Below are positions 25,433 through 34,207 of a stretch of DNA of 64,000 nt, in pieces. Both the position numbers and the translations under genes were made by a program. The stretch spans positions 682,001 to 746,000 of the forward strand of contig NZ_CP029343.1 of assembly GCF_003143515.1 (NCBI RefSeq), given 5' to 3'. Source of the DNA: Massilia oculi. Lineage in GTDB: Bacteria; Pseudomonadota; Gammaproteobacteria; Burkholderiales; Burkholderiaceae_D. How positions within the stretch are numbered: position 1 is the stretch's first letter; the number at the start of each line of letters is the position of its first letter. The notes under the pieces are model-generated. The model ran no database searches. It saw only the letters and a program-made list of their open reading frames with translations, and had not been told where the DNA came from.

Positions 25433-27112
25433 ATGTTCCCCAACTTCCGCCACACGATGGCCTGGCTGCACACCTGGTTCGGCCTGGCGCTGGGCCTGGT
25501 GCTGATGGTCGTGTTCTTCTTCGGCTCGCTGTCCGTGTTCGACCGCGAGATCGACCGCTGGGCCATTCCCGACACCCGCTACGAACCGCAGCCGATGCCG
25601 TCGTTCGACAAGATGCTGGCGCCGATCTTCAAGCAGATGCAGCCCGACGCCGCCGCCCGCGCCATGACGGCGCCGCTGGCCGATGGCCCGCTGCCGGCCC
25701 ACTTCGACACGCCGCGAACCTGGGGCGCCTACACCACCCACCGCGATCCGGTGCTGCTGCTGTTCGCCGGCTATGAAGTGCCGAATGCCAAGGATCATGA
25801 AACCGCGATCTGGGCCAACCGCACGGTCGATCCGCGCACGGGCGAGGCCCTGCCGGTGGACCGCCTCAAGATCGGCAGCGAGTTCTTCTATCCGCTGCAC
25901 TACAGCCTCACCTTCGACTGGAAGAACGTCGGCTACTGGATCGTGGGCTTCTCGGCCCTCATGATGCTGATGGCCCTGGTCACCGGCGTCATCATGCACC
26001 GCAAGATCTTCCGCGAACTGTTCACCTTCCGTCCGAACAAGAGCACCCAGCGCAGCATGCTCGACCTGCACAACCTGACCGGCGTCGTGGCGCTGCCCTT
26101 CCACTTTTTCTTCGCCTTCACCGGCCTGGTGATCTTCGCCTACATCTATTTCCCGGTCACGCACACCCAGCTGAGCCCGCTGCACGATCGCCACGAACTG
26201 GTCGAGTCGAAGGAAACCGGCCTGCCGCACGACCGCGCCGGCGTGGCGGCTCCGCTCGCCTCCGTCGACGCCATGGTGGCCGAGGCCCAGCGCCGCTGGG
26301 CGGCGAAAGGCATGGCCGGCGACGTCGGCTACCTGAACATCACCCATGTCGGCGACACCAACGGCTATGTCAGCGTTTACCGCGCCGGCACCGACCGCGT
26401 CCAGCTGACCGGCGAAGGCATCCACTTCAAGGCTTCCACCGGCGAGCTGCTGCGCGAGGATCCGCCGCCGACCGTGGTGGCGCGCATCAATGAATTCCTG
26501 ACCGGCCTGCACCTGCAGCACTTCAAGCACTGGCTGCTGCGCTGGCTGTACGTGCTGGGCGGGCTGTCTGGCGCGGCCTGCATCGCCACCGGCCTGTTCT
26601 TCTTCGTCGAGAAGCGCAAGCGCCAGCACGCCAGGCAGGGCGTGAGCGGCGCGCGCGTGGTCGACGCGATGGCCGTCACGGTCGTCACCGGCATGCTGGT
26701 GGCCACCCTGTGCATGCTGATCGCCAATCGCCTGTTGCCCGACGTCATGCCGGCCGGCTGGCCGCTGCGCGGCGCCATGGAGAAAACCCTGTTCTGGGGC
26801 AGCTGGATCGTGGCCGGCGCGCACGCCTTCTGGCGCACCGCCGCGGTCGCCGAGGGTCGCCTGGCCCCGGCCTGGCGCGAGCAATGTTTGGCGGTCGCGG
26901 TGCTGGCGGTAACGGCGCCGGTGCTCAACTGGATCACCACCGGCGACCACCTGCTGCGCACGATCGCCTCCGGCTACTGGCCGGTGGCCGGCGCCGACCT
27001 GTTCATGCTCACCGGCGCCGCGCTGGCGGTGCTGGCCGCACGCAAGCTGCGCCAGCGCGAAGCGCGCCCGCTGGCGGTCAAGAACGCGACGATGGAGGCC
27101 GGCCATGCCTGA
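25433..27112 (+). CDS. PepSY-domain inner-membrane protein, probable siderophore-iron reductase
   Basis: A 559-residue polytopic protein. The first helix (WLHTWFGLALGLVLMVVFFF) is typical of PepSY-associated membrane proteins. A periplasmic PepSY region follows (about 40-160), a second helix (about 165-195), the segment MLDLHNLTGVVALPFHFFFA with His residues suited to haem ligation, another PepSY domain (about 275-345), HLQHFKHWLLRWLYVLGGL, and four more C-terminal helices. The family includes FpvG, which reduces ferric siderophore iron. The Fur box and TonB receptor nearby support this. It overlaps the next gene by 8 bases. Confidence 0.87.
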   Translation: MFPNFRHTMAWLHTWFGLALGLVLMVVFFFGSLSVFDREIDRWAIPDTRYEPQPMPSFDKMLAPIFKQMQPDAAARAMTAPLADGPLPAHFDTPRTWGAYTTHRDPVLLLFAGYEVPNAKDHETAIWANRTVDPRTGEALPVDRLKIGSEFFYPLHYSLTFDWKNVGYWIVGFSALMMLMALVTGVIMHRKIFRELFTFRPNKSTQRSMLDLHNLTGVVALPFHFFFAFTGLVIFAYIYFPVTHTQLSPLHDRHELVESKETGLPHDRAGVAAPLASVDAMVAEAQRRWAAKGMAGDVGYLNITHVGDTNGYVSVYRAGTDRVQLTGEGIHFKASTGELLREDPPPTVVARINEFLTGLHLQHFKHWLLRWLYVLGGLSGAACIATGLFFFVEKRKRQHARQGVSGARVVDAMAVTVVTGMLVATLCMLIANRLLPDVMPAGWPLRGAMEKTLFWGSWIVAGAHAFWRTAAVAEGRLAPAWREQCLAVAVLAVTAPVLNWITTGDHLLRTIASGYWPVAGADLFMLTGAALAVLAARKLRQREARPLAVKNATMEAGHA

Positions 27113-27431
27113 TGCGCTGCTCCTGCTGCTGGCCCTGCTGGCCTGCGTGGCCGGCATGGGGTGGTTCGCCCTGTCGATGGACGTGCACTGGTCCCAGGTA
27201 AGGGGCGCAGCCCCCTGTACTCCGGCCCTGGCCAGGACCCTGCGCATGGGCGGCGCGGCAAGCCTGCTGCTGTCCCTGGCCCTCTGCCTGACGGTGGATT
27301 CGCCCTCGATCGCAGTGCTGGTATGGCTCATGGCGCTGGCCGGCGCCACGCTCACGATCACCTTCACGCTCACCTGGCGCGCCAGCATCCTCGGGATGCT
27401 GGTATTCTGGACAGGACCAGGCGCCCGGTGA
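27105..27431 (+). CDS. DUF3325-type small membrane protein of the iron operon
   Basis: A 108-residue protein with three or four membrane helices (about residues 3-22, 43-60, 65-82, 84-104) and the DUF3325-like start LALLACVAGMGWFALSMDVH. Ribosome site GGAGGCCGGCC stands before the ATG. It completes the DUF3649-PepSY-DUF3325 trio known from Fur-regulated siderophore loci. Confidence 0.75.
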   Translation: MPDALLLLLALLACVAGMGWFALSMDVHWSQVRGAAPCTPALARTLRMGGAASLLLSLALCLTVDSPSIAVLVWLMALAGATLTITFTLTWRASILGMLVFWTGPGAR

Positions 27432-27533
27432 GTCGTCCACGGGATGCGTTCTCGCGTCCCGCCTACTCGCCCGGTGCGCCCGCATGGCAAACCGTCGTTG
27501 GAACGGCGCGACCGCACAGGCCGCGCATTTCAC

Positions 27534-27564
27534 TTGACCTCAAGCACGCTTGAGGTTGTGTAAT
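27534..27564 (+). promoter_or_regulatory. SoxR-type operator/promoter of sodA
   Basis: The dyad ACCTCAAGCACGCTTGAGGT (27537-27556) has the same half-site CCTCAAG as the known SoxR box. It sits between a -35 TTGACC (27534-27539) and a -10 TGTAAT (27559-27564) with a 19-base spacer, the overlong spacing typical of MerR-family activated promoters. The sodA start is about 95 bases downstream. Recognition is from sequence; regulation by SoxR is inferred. Confidence 0.82.
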
Positions 27565-27659
27565 ACGACCAACGCATGCAAATCGCGGGGCCCTATCCGG
27601 TCCCGGTGCAACGCTTCATGCCGAAACAGTGTTTACAACCATCTGAACGGAGAATGATC

Positions 27660-28298
27660 ATGCCTTATGCACTGCCGCCACTGCCCTATGCCTACGATGC
27701 CCTCGAACCGCATTTCGATGCGCGCACGATGGAAATCCACCATACCAAGCACCACCAGACCTATATCACCAATGTCAACAACGCCCTGGCCGAGGCCAGC
27801 GTGGCCGAGGTGCCGGTCGAAGAACTGATCAGCAATATCGGCGCGTTGCCGCAGAACATCCAGACCGTGGTGCGCAACAGCGGCGGCGGCCACGCCAACC
27901 ACGCGCTGTTCTGGACCGTGCTGAGCCCGGATGGCGGCCAGCCCTCGGGCAAGGTGGCCAAGGCCATCGACGACGACCTCGGCGGCTTCGACCGTTTCAA
28001 GGACGCCTTCACCAAGGCCGCGCAGACCCGCTTCGGTAGCGGCTGGGCCTGGCTGACCCTGGGCAAGGACGGCAAGCTGCTGGTCGAAAGCAGCGCCAAC
28101 CAGGACAGTCCGCTGATGGGCGAGTTCGCCGGCATGTCGGGTGGCACCCCGATCCTGGGCCTGGACGTCTGGGAGCACGCCTATTACCTGCAATACCAGA
28201 ACAAGCGTCCCGACTATATCGCGGCCTTCTTCAACATCATCAACTGGGCCGAAGTCGAACGCCGCTACGAGGCGGCGCTGGGCAGCCAGGTCGGCTAA
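27660..28298 (+). CDS. sodA: Superoxide dismutase, Mn type
   Basis: A 212-residue cytoplasmic superoxide dismutase. Metal ligands are visible: His in [13 protein letters not shown] (two), Asp and His in [20 protein letters not shown]. The segment [10 protein letters not shown] and GSGWAWLTL are of the Mn (SodA) kind rather than the Fe kind. The ATG at 27660 was chosen for its GGAG site 7 bases away; an in-frame ATG six bases earlier is too close to it. It is a single gene with its own SoxR-like promoter and a bidirectional terminator, between two iron-acquisition units. Confidence 0.96.
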   Translation: MPYALPPLPYAYDALEPHFDARTMEIHHTKHHQTYITNVNNALAEASVAEVPVEELISNIGALPQNIQTVVRNSGGGHANHALFWTVLSPDGGQPSGKVAKAIDDDLGGFDRFKDAFTKAAQTRFGSGWAWLTLGKDGKLLVESSANQDSPLMGEFAGMSGGTPILGLDVWEHAYYLQYQNKRPDYIAAFFNIINWAEVERRYEAALGSQVG

Positions 28299-28318
28299 GC
28301 GGACCGGCCTTTAAAGAA

Positions 28319-28344
28319 ACGGGCGCGCCAACCGGCGCGCCCGT
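28319..28344. terminator. Bidirectional terminator between sodA and the TonB receptor
   Basis: An 11-bp GC stem (CGGGCGCGCC pairing with GGCGCGCCCG, loop AACC) is flanked by AAAGAAA on the left and TTCTGCTTT on the right, so it can end both converging transcripts. Confidence 0.85.
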
Positions 28345-28371
28345 TCTGCTTTCAAACCGCCAGCCGACAAA

Positions 28372-30432
28372 TTACAGTTTCACGTTCAGCGACACATACG
28401 CTGCGCGACCGTTGCCCGACGAATACATCGGCTGCGCCTGGCTCGCCGGCCAGAAGAAATTGTCGTACCACGCGTATTCGTAGCGGCGGTCGGCGATATT
28501 CTTGACCTGCACGTCGACACTCACACGCGGCGTGATCGCGTAGCGCATATTGGCGTCGAACAGCACGAAGCCGCCATATTTGCCCAGCGCGTTCGGGCTA
28601 TCGATGAAGTAATTGCCCTGCGCCCGTCCCTGCAGTCCGAAGTGCCAGTGCGCGGACGGGTGATAGTCGAGGCCCACATTGCTGATATGGCGCGGCGTCG
28701 AGAACACTTCCTTGCCTGCCAGTGACACACCGTCGGCGGCAAAGGCGCTCACCACCTCGGCTTTTTGCAGCGAGTGCGAGGCCCACAGCGCGAGCTTGTC
28801 GGTGACCTTGCCCGACAACTGCAGGTCGATCCCTTCGCGGCGCGTCTCGCCCAGGCCGACCGTGGTGCCGGTGGCCGGCATGTTCGCCACTTCGCCGGTC
28901 GCATCCTGGCGCCAGATTGCCAGGCGCAGGTCGCTGCGCGCGCCCGGTTTGAGCTTGATCCCGACTTCCTTGCCGGTATTGATCGAGGCGTCGAACGGCG
29001 CCTGCCCCGGCACCAGGTAGGCCGGCCCGACCGAGCCGGTCAGGATCTGGAAGGTACGCCCCCAGTTGCCGTACACGCTTACGTCGGCGGCCGGGCTGTA
29101 CACCATGCTGAACTTGGGCTGCTTGATCCATCCGTAATCCTGCAAGCCGGCGGTCAGGCCGGAGCCCAGCTTACCCGGCAGCGAGCTGCTGCCCGTGAAG
29201 CGGTCGACGCGGTAGCCCGGCACGATCCTCAGGGTATCGGTGGCCTTGATGACCGCCTGCACGTAGGCGCCGACGTTGTTGAGCTTGTAGCGGTCGTCGT
29301 TCTGGATCGCAGCCGGGGTACTGAAATCGGTCGGCAGCGCGTACAGGTAGCGCTGGCGCTTGTAGCCATTGTCCTGGCGCTCGGTGTTGACGCCGCCATC
29401 GACCGTCACGCGCTCGCTGGCGCGCCAGGTCAGCGTGCTCATGAAGCCGAGCTGCTGCTCGTCCCACAGGCGGCGCTGGCGCGGGGCGTGGCCGGCCGGG
29501 TTGCTGGTGAAGGTGACGCGGCGGTCATCCTGGTACTCGTTGTAGTACAGCTTGTTGCTGAGAAAGGCGTTTGGCGAGATCTGCCAGTCCAGGTGGGCGC
29601 TGGCATGGTGCATGTCGCGCTTGGTGAAATCATTGGCATTCTTGGCCGGCGACTGGCGCCGGTCCCAGGCCAGTTCGGCCGCTGTCAGGAACCCGGGCTC
29701 GTCGGCGTCGTGACGGTAGGTGCGCAGGATCACGCCACCGGTCAGGGACTTGTCCTTCGAGGTCAGGAACCACTTGCCGCCGAGCGAGTATTTGTCGGAA
29801 TCGCCGTGATTGCGGCGGTAGCTGTCGGTATCCTGTTTGGCCAGAATGTAGTTTTGCGAAAAACCGTCGGTTTCCTTGCCATACGCCAGCTGGACTTCGC
29901 GGGTATCAAAGCTGCCGACCGTGAAGCGGCCGTCCAGGTAGTTGCCGCCCTGGCGCGTACCGAAATTGATGTTGCCGCCAATATTGTGCAGGCCATAGCG
30001 CGGGTCATTGGTGCCGCGCACCACCTCGATATAGTCGATCTCCAGCGGGAAGATCATGTCGATGAAGCGCTGGTTGCCGCTGTTGACGTTGCTCGGAATG
30101 CCGTCGATCAGCACCTTGATGCCGTTGATATAGCCTTCGCCATTGAAGGCGCGGAAGGTCACCTTGCCCGACTCGGCGCCCATGCGGGTTTCGGTGAGCT
30201 GGATGCCGGGCAGCTGGCCGACCAGCTCCCAGCTATTGGTCACGTTCTTGTCTTCGATCTTGTCGGCGCCGAGCACGTCGACCGAGGTCAGGACGGTGCT
30301 CGATCGCAGCGCGCCGGCGTCGCGCTGGGCACTGACGCGCACTTCGCCCATCACGATGGCGGGGTCGGCGGCATGGACGACGGGCGCGAGGCCGGACAGG
30401 CCGAGCGCCAGGGGAAGCAGCTTTATTTTCAT
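28372..30432 (-). CDS. TonB-dependent outer-membrane receptor, probable ferric siderophore type
   Basis: A 686-residue receptor. The signal peptide is residues 1-21 (ending PVVHA), the plug domain about 25-165 (NSWELVGQLPGIQLTETRMG, INGIKVLIDGIPSN, DYIEVVRGTNDPRYG), and the beta-barrel about 200-686, ending in VSLNVKL. A GETRREG motif and DVQVKNIADRRYEYAWYDNF near the end are typical of the family. Substrate cannot be read from sequence; the Fur-like site upstream and the PepSY operon suggest a ferric siderophore. The start at 30432 was chosen for its signal peptide. Confidence 0.92.
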   Translation of the reverse strand: MKIKLLPLALGLSGLAPVVHAADPAIVMGEVRVSAQRDAGALRSSTVLTSVDVLGADKIEDKNVTNSWELVGQLPGIQLTETRMGAESGKVTFRAFNGEGYINGIKVLIDGIPSNVNSGNQRFIDMIFPLEIDYIEVVRGTNDPRYGLHNIGGNINFGTRQGGNYLDGRFTVGSFDTREVQLAYGKETDGFSQNYILAKQDTDSYRRNHGDSDKYSLGGKWFLTSKDKSLTGGVILRTYRHDADEPGFLTAAELAWDRRQSPAKNANDFTKRDMHHASAHLDWQISPNAFLSNKLYYNEYQDDRRVTFTSNPAGHAPRQRRLWDEQQLGFMSTLTWRASERVTVDGGVNTERQDNGYKRQRYLYALPTDFSTPAAIQNDDRYKLNNVGAYVQAVIKATDTLRIVPGYRVDRFTGSSSLPGKLGSGLTAGLQDYGWIKQPKFSMVYSPAADVSVYGNWGRTFQILTGSVGPAYLVPGQAPFDASINTGKEVGIKLKPGARSDLRLAIWRQDATGEVANMPATGTTVGLGETRREGIDLQLSGKVTDKLALWASHSLQKAEVVSAFAADGVSLAGKEVFSTPRHISNVGLDYHPSAHWHFGLQGRAQGNYFIDSPNALGKYGGFVLFDANMRYAITPRVSVDVQVKNIADRRYEYAWYDNFFWPASQAQPMYSSGNGRAAYVSLNVKL

Positions 30433-30463
30433 TATCGGTAAAGTAGGAGTATCACTGGAACTC

Positions 30464-30483
30464 GATAATGATATCCCATTCTC
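30464..30483. promoter_or_regulatory. Fur-like box upstream of the TonB receptor
   Basis: GATAATGATATCCCATTCTC has the left ten bases identical to the Fur consensus, with a degenerate right half (12 of 19 ungapped). It lies about 30 bases from the receptor start, on the opposite strand to the other Fur box. Confidence 0.65.
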
Positions 30484-30585
30484 AATAATGCACGCAAGCC
30501 ACGCCTGCCTGCCTGAGCTGGTTGCGCGTGGCCACACCGCGCCCCGCGCTTGCAGCGCCTCGCCGAAGACCCGACTGGCATGCGC

Positions 30586-31899
30586 TCAGCCCGCGGCGCA
30601 GGCGCGCGCCATCGGCAGCGCCGCCAGCACCGTCCCCGCGCATTCGCCGAAGCCGATGCGCCGGTAGCCCGGCCGCTCGCAGAATCCGCGCAGGATCACG
30701 GTGTCGCCATCGGCGAGCCAGCGGCGCGTCTCCCCATTCGACAGCGCCACGGAGCGCCGTCCGGCGGCGCCCAGCTCGAGCAGCGACCCGCCCTGCTCCG
30801 GCTGCGGTCCGGACAGGGTTCCGGTGCCGAGCAGGTCGCCGCTGCGCAGGTTGCAGCCGCCCACCGCATGATGGGCGATCATCTGCGCCGCGGTCCAGTA
30901 GGCATCTCGGTAGTTCGAACGCATCAGGCGTTCGGGCGGCAGGCCGGCGCGCGCCATGGCCGCGCTCTGGATCCATGCTTCGAGCGTGATGTCGATCGCC
31001 CCCAGCTCGCGGTTGCGCGCCGAGTCGAGATACGCAAGCGGCGCGGGATCGCCCCCGGGGCGCGACGACGGCGCGCGAAACGGCGACAGCGCCTCCGGCG
31101 TGACGATCCAGGGCGAGATGGTGGTGGCGAAGCTTTTCGACAGGAAGGGCCCGAGCGGATGGTATTCCCAGGCCTGGATGTCGCGCGCGCTCCAGTCGTT
31201 GAGCAGGGTGAAGCCGAACAGGTGTTCCTCGGCGGCGCCGATCGCGATCGGCGTGCCGGGCGCATTCGGCTTGCCGATGAAGGCGCCCAGTTCGAGCTCG
31301 AAATCGACGCAGGACGACGGCCCCAGCACCGGCTCGATGGCCGCCGCGCCCGGGGCCAGCGCCTGGCCGTGCGGACGATGGAAGCGCTGGCCGCTCACGC
31401 CGATCGACGAGGCGCGGCCGTGGTAGGCCAGCGGCGCCCATTTGTAATTGGCGCCCAGTGGACTGTCGGGAAAGACCATGCGCCCGACCGTGGTCGCATG
31501 GTGGATGCCGGTATAAAAATCGGTGTAGTCGCCGATCGTGCACGGCAGCCCCAGCTCGACCTCGGCCTGGGCCACCAGGGCGGCGCGCGCCAGCCAGGCT
31601 TCGCGTTTGGCGCTACCCTCGGCCAGGCCGCGCGAGATGGCGAGGCGCAGGGCTTCGCGCGCCGTCCTTCCCTGCCCCATCAGGCGGTTCATGTCGGCGT
31701 CCGCCACCAGGCCTGCGCGTTCGAGGTCGAGCACCTGGTCGCCGATGGCGACGCCGATGCGCCAGGCCAGTTCGCCCTTGCGCCGGAAGCGCCCGAACGG
31801 CAGGTTCTGGATCGGGAAGTCGGTGTCCGGGGCGTTCGCCGACGCCACCCAGCTGCGCAAGGCAGGATCCAGCGTGCGGTCGAGCTGCGGCTTGTCCAT
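30586..31899 (-). CDS. fahA: Fumarylacetoacetase
   Basis: A 437-residue fumarylacetoacetate hydrolase, splitting 4-fumarylacetoacetate to fumarate and acetoacetate in the last step of tyrosine/homogentisate breakdown. There is an N-terminal SH3-like domain (residues 1-120, PIQNLPFGRFRRKGE) and the catalytic FAH fold with YTDFYTGIHHATTVG (active-site His), DFELELGAFIG (metal ligands), LLNDWSARDIQAWEY and TTISPWIVTPEALSPFR. Length is normal. Homogentisate dioxygenase, its usual partner, is not adjacent; an alpha/beta hydrolase gene lies 19 bases upstream. The start at 31899 was chosen as MDKPQL after a GGAGG leader. Confidence 0.94.
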   Translation of the reverse strand: MDKPQLDRTLDPALRSWVASANAPDTDFPIQNLPFGRFRRKGELAWRIGVAIGDQVLDLERAGLVADADMNRLMGQGRTAREALRLAISRGLAEGSAKREAWLARAALVAQAEVELGLPCTIGDYTDFYTGIHHATTVGRMVFPDSPLGANYKWAPLAYHGRASSIGVSGQRFHRPHGQALAPGAAAIEPVLGPSSCVDFELELGAFIGKPNAPGTPIAIGAAEEHLFGFTLLNDWSARDIQAWEYHPLGPFLSKSFATTISPWIVTPEALSPFRAPSSRPGGDPAPLAYLDSARNRELGAIDITLEAWIQSAAMARAGLPPERLMRSNYRDAYWTAAQMIAHHAVGGCNLRSGDLLGTGTLSGPQPEQGGSLLELGAAGRRSVALSNGETRRWLADGDTVILRGFCERPGYRRIGFGECAGTVLAALPMARACAAG

Positions 31900-31918
31900 A
31901 TCGGGTCCTCCGGCCGGC

Positions 31919-32851
31919 TCAGTGATCGAGGAAGTCGAGCATGGCTTCGTTGAAGCAGGCCGGATCCTGCCACGGCGCGAAGTGGCTGACCTTGCGCAGC
32001 ACGAGCAGGCGCGCATCGGGGATGGCGGCAGCCGCATACTTAAAGTGGCGCATGGTGATGAATTCGTCGTGGTCGGCCGCCGCGATCGCGATCGCCGGAC
32101 CGCGCAGCGCCGCCAGCTGGGCGTCGGTGTAGTCCGGCTCCTTCGCCTGCATCGCCGCCACCGCGTCGCCCAGGCGCATGAAGGCCTGCGGATCGGGGGC
32201 GATGGCCTCGTAGTCGGCGCGCAGGCGCGGGCCGATCAGCGGCAGCACCGGCGACGGCAGCGGCGCCTCGATGTGGCGCCGGTTGACGTTGGGGCCGAAG
32301 GCGAACAGCCGGCTCACGCGCTGCGGCTGGCGCATCGCCAGCTCCAGGCCGACGATGGCGCCGTCGCTCCAGCCGGCCAGCGCGGCGCGACGCAGCTCGA
32401 GCCGGTCCATCACCGCCGCGACGTCGCGCGCCATCAAGGCATACGACAGCGGCTGCTCGCCCAGGTTGCTGCGGCCATGGCCGCGGCTGTCGACCAGGAT
32501 CACGCGGTGCTTGCGCGCCACCAGCGCGCGCACCTGGTGGCCCCAGGTCAGGCTACTGGCGCGGCCGCCATGCAGCAGGATCACCGGCGAGCCATGGCCG
32601 ACGATGCCATACCAGATGCACGCGCCTTCGTTCTCGACGTGGCCCTGCTCGGCCAGCGCCGGCAGCGGCGGCACCGCGGGCAGGGTTTCGTAGCGCGGCG
32701 GGCGGGCGCTCGCAGTGGCGGCGTCGGCCTGCGCGCTCGCGCTGGCGGCGACCAGCAGCGCCGCCGCCAGCAGGGTCGTCAGGGCGCGCAGGCAGGAATA
32801 CAGCAGGACCGGGTGAGCGGCGGGAACGACGTGTCGGGATGGCTTGTTCAT
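31919..32851 (-). CDS. Alpha/beta hydrolase, exported
   Basis: A 310-residue alpha/beta-fold hydrolase with an N-terminal hydrophobic export segment (about residues 15-45, ending SASAQADA). Oxyanion region LLHGGRASSLTWGHQ, nucleophile elbow GWSDGAIVG (Ser), acid in AADHDEF, and catalytic His in VSHFAPWQDP are all present. Substrate unknown; it could act on esters. An ATG at 32863 would add four residues. It lies upstream of fahA in the same direction. Confidence 0.85.
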   Translation of the reverse strand: MNKPSRHVVPAAHPVLLYSCLRALTTLLAAALLVAASASAQADAATASARPPRYETLPAVPPLPALAEQGHVENEGACIWYGIVGHGSPVILLHGGRASSLTWGHQVRALVARKHRVILVDSRGHGRSNLGEQPLSYALMARDVAAVMDRLELRRAALAGWSDGAIVGLELAMRQPQRVSRLFAFGPNVNRRHIEAPLPSPVLPLIGPRLRADYEAIAPDPQAFMRLGDAVAAMQAKEPDYTDAQLAALRGPAIAIAAADHDEFITMRHFKYAAAAIPDARLLVLRKVSHFAPWQDPACFNEAMLDFLDH

Positions 32852-32935
32852 CGTGCTTTCCATTGAAGTGGCAGGGGGTGCGGCATTCCCGGATAGTTAC
32901 GCTCCGCCGGCCCGGCCGGATGCACGACGATCCTC

Positions 32936-33939
32936 CTACTCCAGGGCCGCCCCGGACCGCCTGACCAGCGCCGTGTGCTTGTCCAGCTCGGACGCCAGGA
33001 AGGCGGCCGCCTGGGCCGGGCTGTTGCCGATGAACGTCATTCCCTGGCGCGCCAGTGCATCCCGGACCTCGGGCGATGCCAGCGCCTCCTGCGCCAGCGC
33101 ATGGTAGCGCTCCACCAGCTGTGGCGGCAGGCCGGCCGGCGCCACCAGCGCCAGCCAGGCATCGAAGCTGTAGCCCGGCAAGCCCTGCTCGGCCAGCGTC
33201 GGCACCTCCGGCAGGAAGGCCGAGCGCTCCCGTGTCGACACGCCCAGTGCGCGCACCTTGCCGCTGCGGATCAGGGGCGTCGCCACCGTCGCCGACAGGA
33301 AGCCGAACTGGATCTGGTTGCGCAGCAGGTCGGCCGTCATCTGCGCCGTGCCGTTGTAGGGCACGTGCTGGACGTCGAAACCGCCCGCCTCCGCGCGCAG
33401 CAGCTCGACGGCCAGGTGGAGCAGGCTGCCGGCTCCGCCGGAACCGTAGTTGAGGACGCCCGGCCGCGCCCTTGCCAGCGCGATCAGGTCCTGTGCGCCC
33501 CGCACCGGCAAGGAGGGAACCGCCACCAGCACCAGCGGGAAGCTGCCGATCACGGTGATCGGCGCCACGCCGGTGAGCGGATCGTAGGGCATCGTCCTGC
33601 CCATGGCGCGATTGATGACGTGGTTCGAGGCGACCATGCCCAGCACCGATCCATCCTGCGCCCCGCGCACGATCTGCGCGGTGGCCGGCACGCCGGCGGC
33701 GGCGGGCAGGTTCTCGACCAGCACCGCCCGCCCAGCGCCTGTGAAAAATGGCGGCCGATGAGGCGCGCCGCGAGGTCGGCGGTGGTCGCGGGCGCGAGCG
33801 GCACGATGATGTGCAGCGGCTGCGCGTCGGCCGGGGCCGCGCGCACCGTGAACGCCCCAGGCAGGACCAGGGCCAGCGCAAGCGCAAAGGGAAGGGCAAG
33901 GGCAAGGGACAGGAACTTGTTAGTCGCGCTCGAATACAT
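32936..33939 (-). pseudogene. Bug-family periplasmic binding protein, frameshifted
   Basis: A tripartite-tricarboxylate-transporter type (TctC/Bug) solute-binding protein split into two frames. Frame one gives the start MYSSATNKF, a long Ala/Leu signal peptide and LHIIVPLAPATTADLAARLI; frame two resumes at VLVENLPAAAGVPATAQIV and runs to the normal end. They join in the run GGGCGGGCGG (about 33725-33735), where one base is missing. A good AAGGAGG ribosome site precedes the start. The rest is intact (YDPLTGVAPITVIGSFPLVL, HVPYNGTAQM), so the break is recent or a sequencing error. Adjacent to an exported hydrolase gene, a common Bug setting. Confidence 0.82.
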
Positions 33940-34083
33940 CCGGCCTCCTTCTTCTGGTGCCGACGACGATAGCAGATCGGGGCCGGCGGCGCACCCTGCC
34001 ATTGGTCTGGCCCGGCGACCGCCACGCCGGGACTTTGTCATCGTGCCAGACTTTGTCCTATGACATAATTCAGAAAAGCCCGC

Positions 34084-34197
34084 ACCGTAGGCAAATCAGC
34101 CGTCGTCCTCCGTTACATCCATTTCGAAGACCTGGGCATGCTCGAGCGCGTGCTGCGAGAGCGCGGCTACCCCCCCAAGCCGTCCAGGAAGCCGATA
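34084..34197 (+). pseudogene. N-terminal stub of a class I glutamine amidotransferase-like gene
   Basis: About 36 residues (SAVVLRYIHFEDLGMLERVL then RERGYPP) match the beginning of GMP-synthase-like amidotransferase proteins, where a strand is followed by H..FEDLG and VL.ERG. No proper start codon is seen, and after GYPP the frame enters unrelated sequence opposite the end of the sensor-kinase gene. A deletion has evidently removed the rest. Confidence 0.55.
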
Positions 34198-34207
34198 AGC
34201 GCTTCGT

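Noticed and set aside
25412..27517. 701-residue open frame antisense to the PepSY operon
   Set aside because: His/Gln/Arg-rich shadow; the plus strand has a Fur box, ribosome sites and membrane proteins.
33871..33911. Short GCAAGG/GCAAAG tandem repeats as a possible regulatory or CRISPR-like array
   Set aside because: They encode the Ala/Leu signal peptide of the Bug protein; too short for an array. No CRISPR array was seen anywhere in the window.
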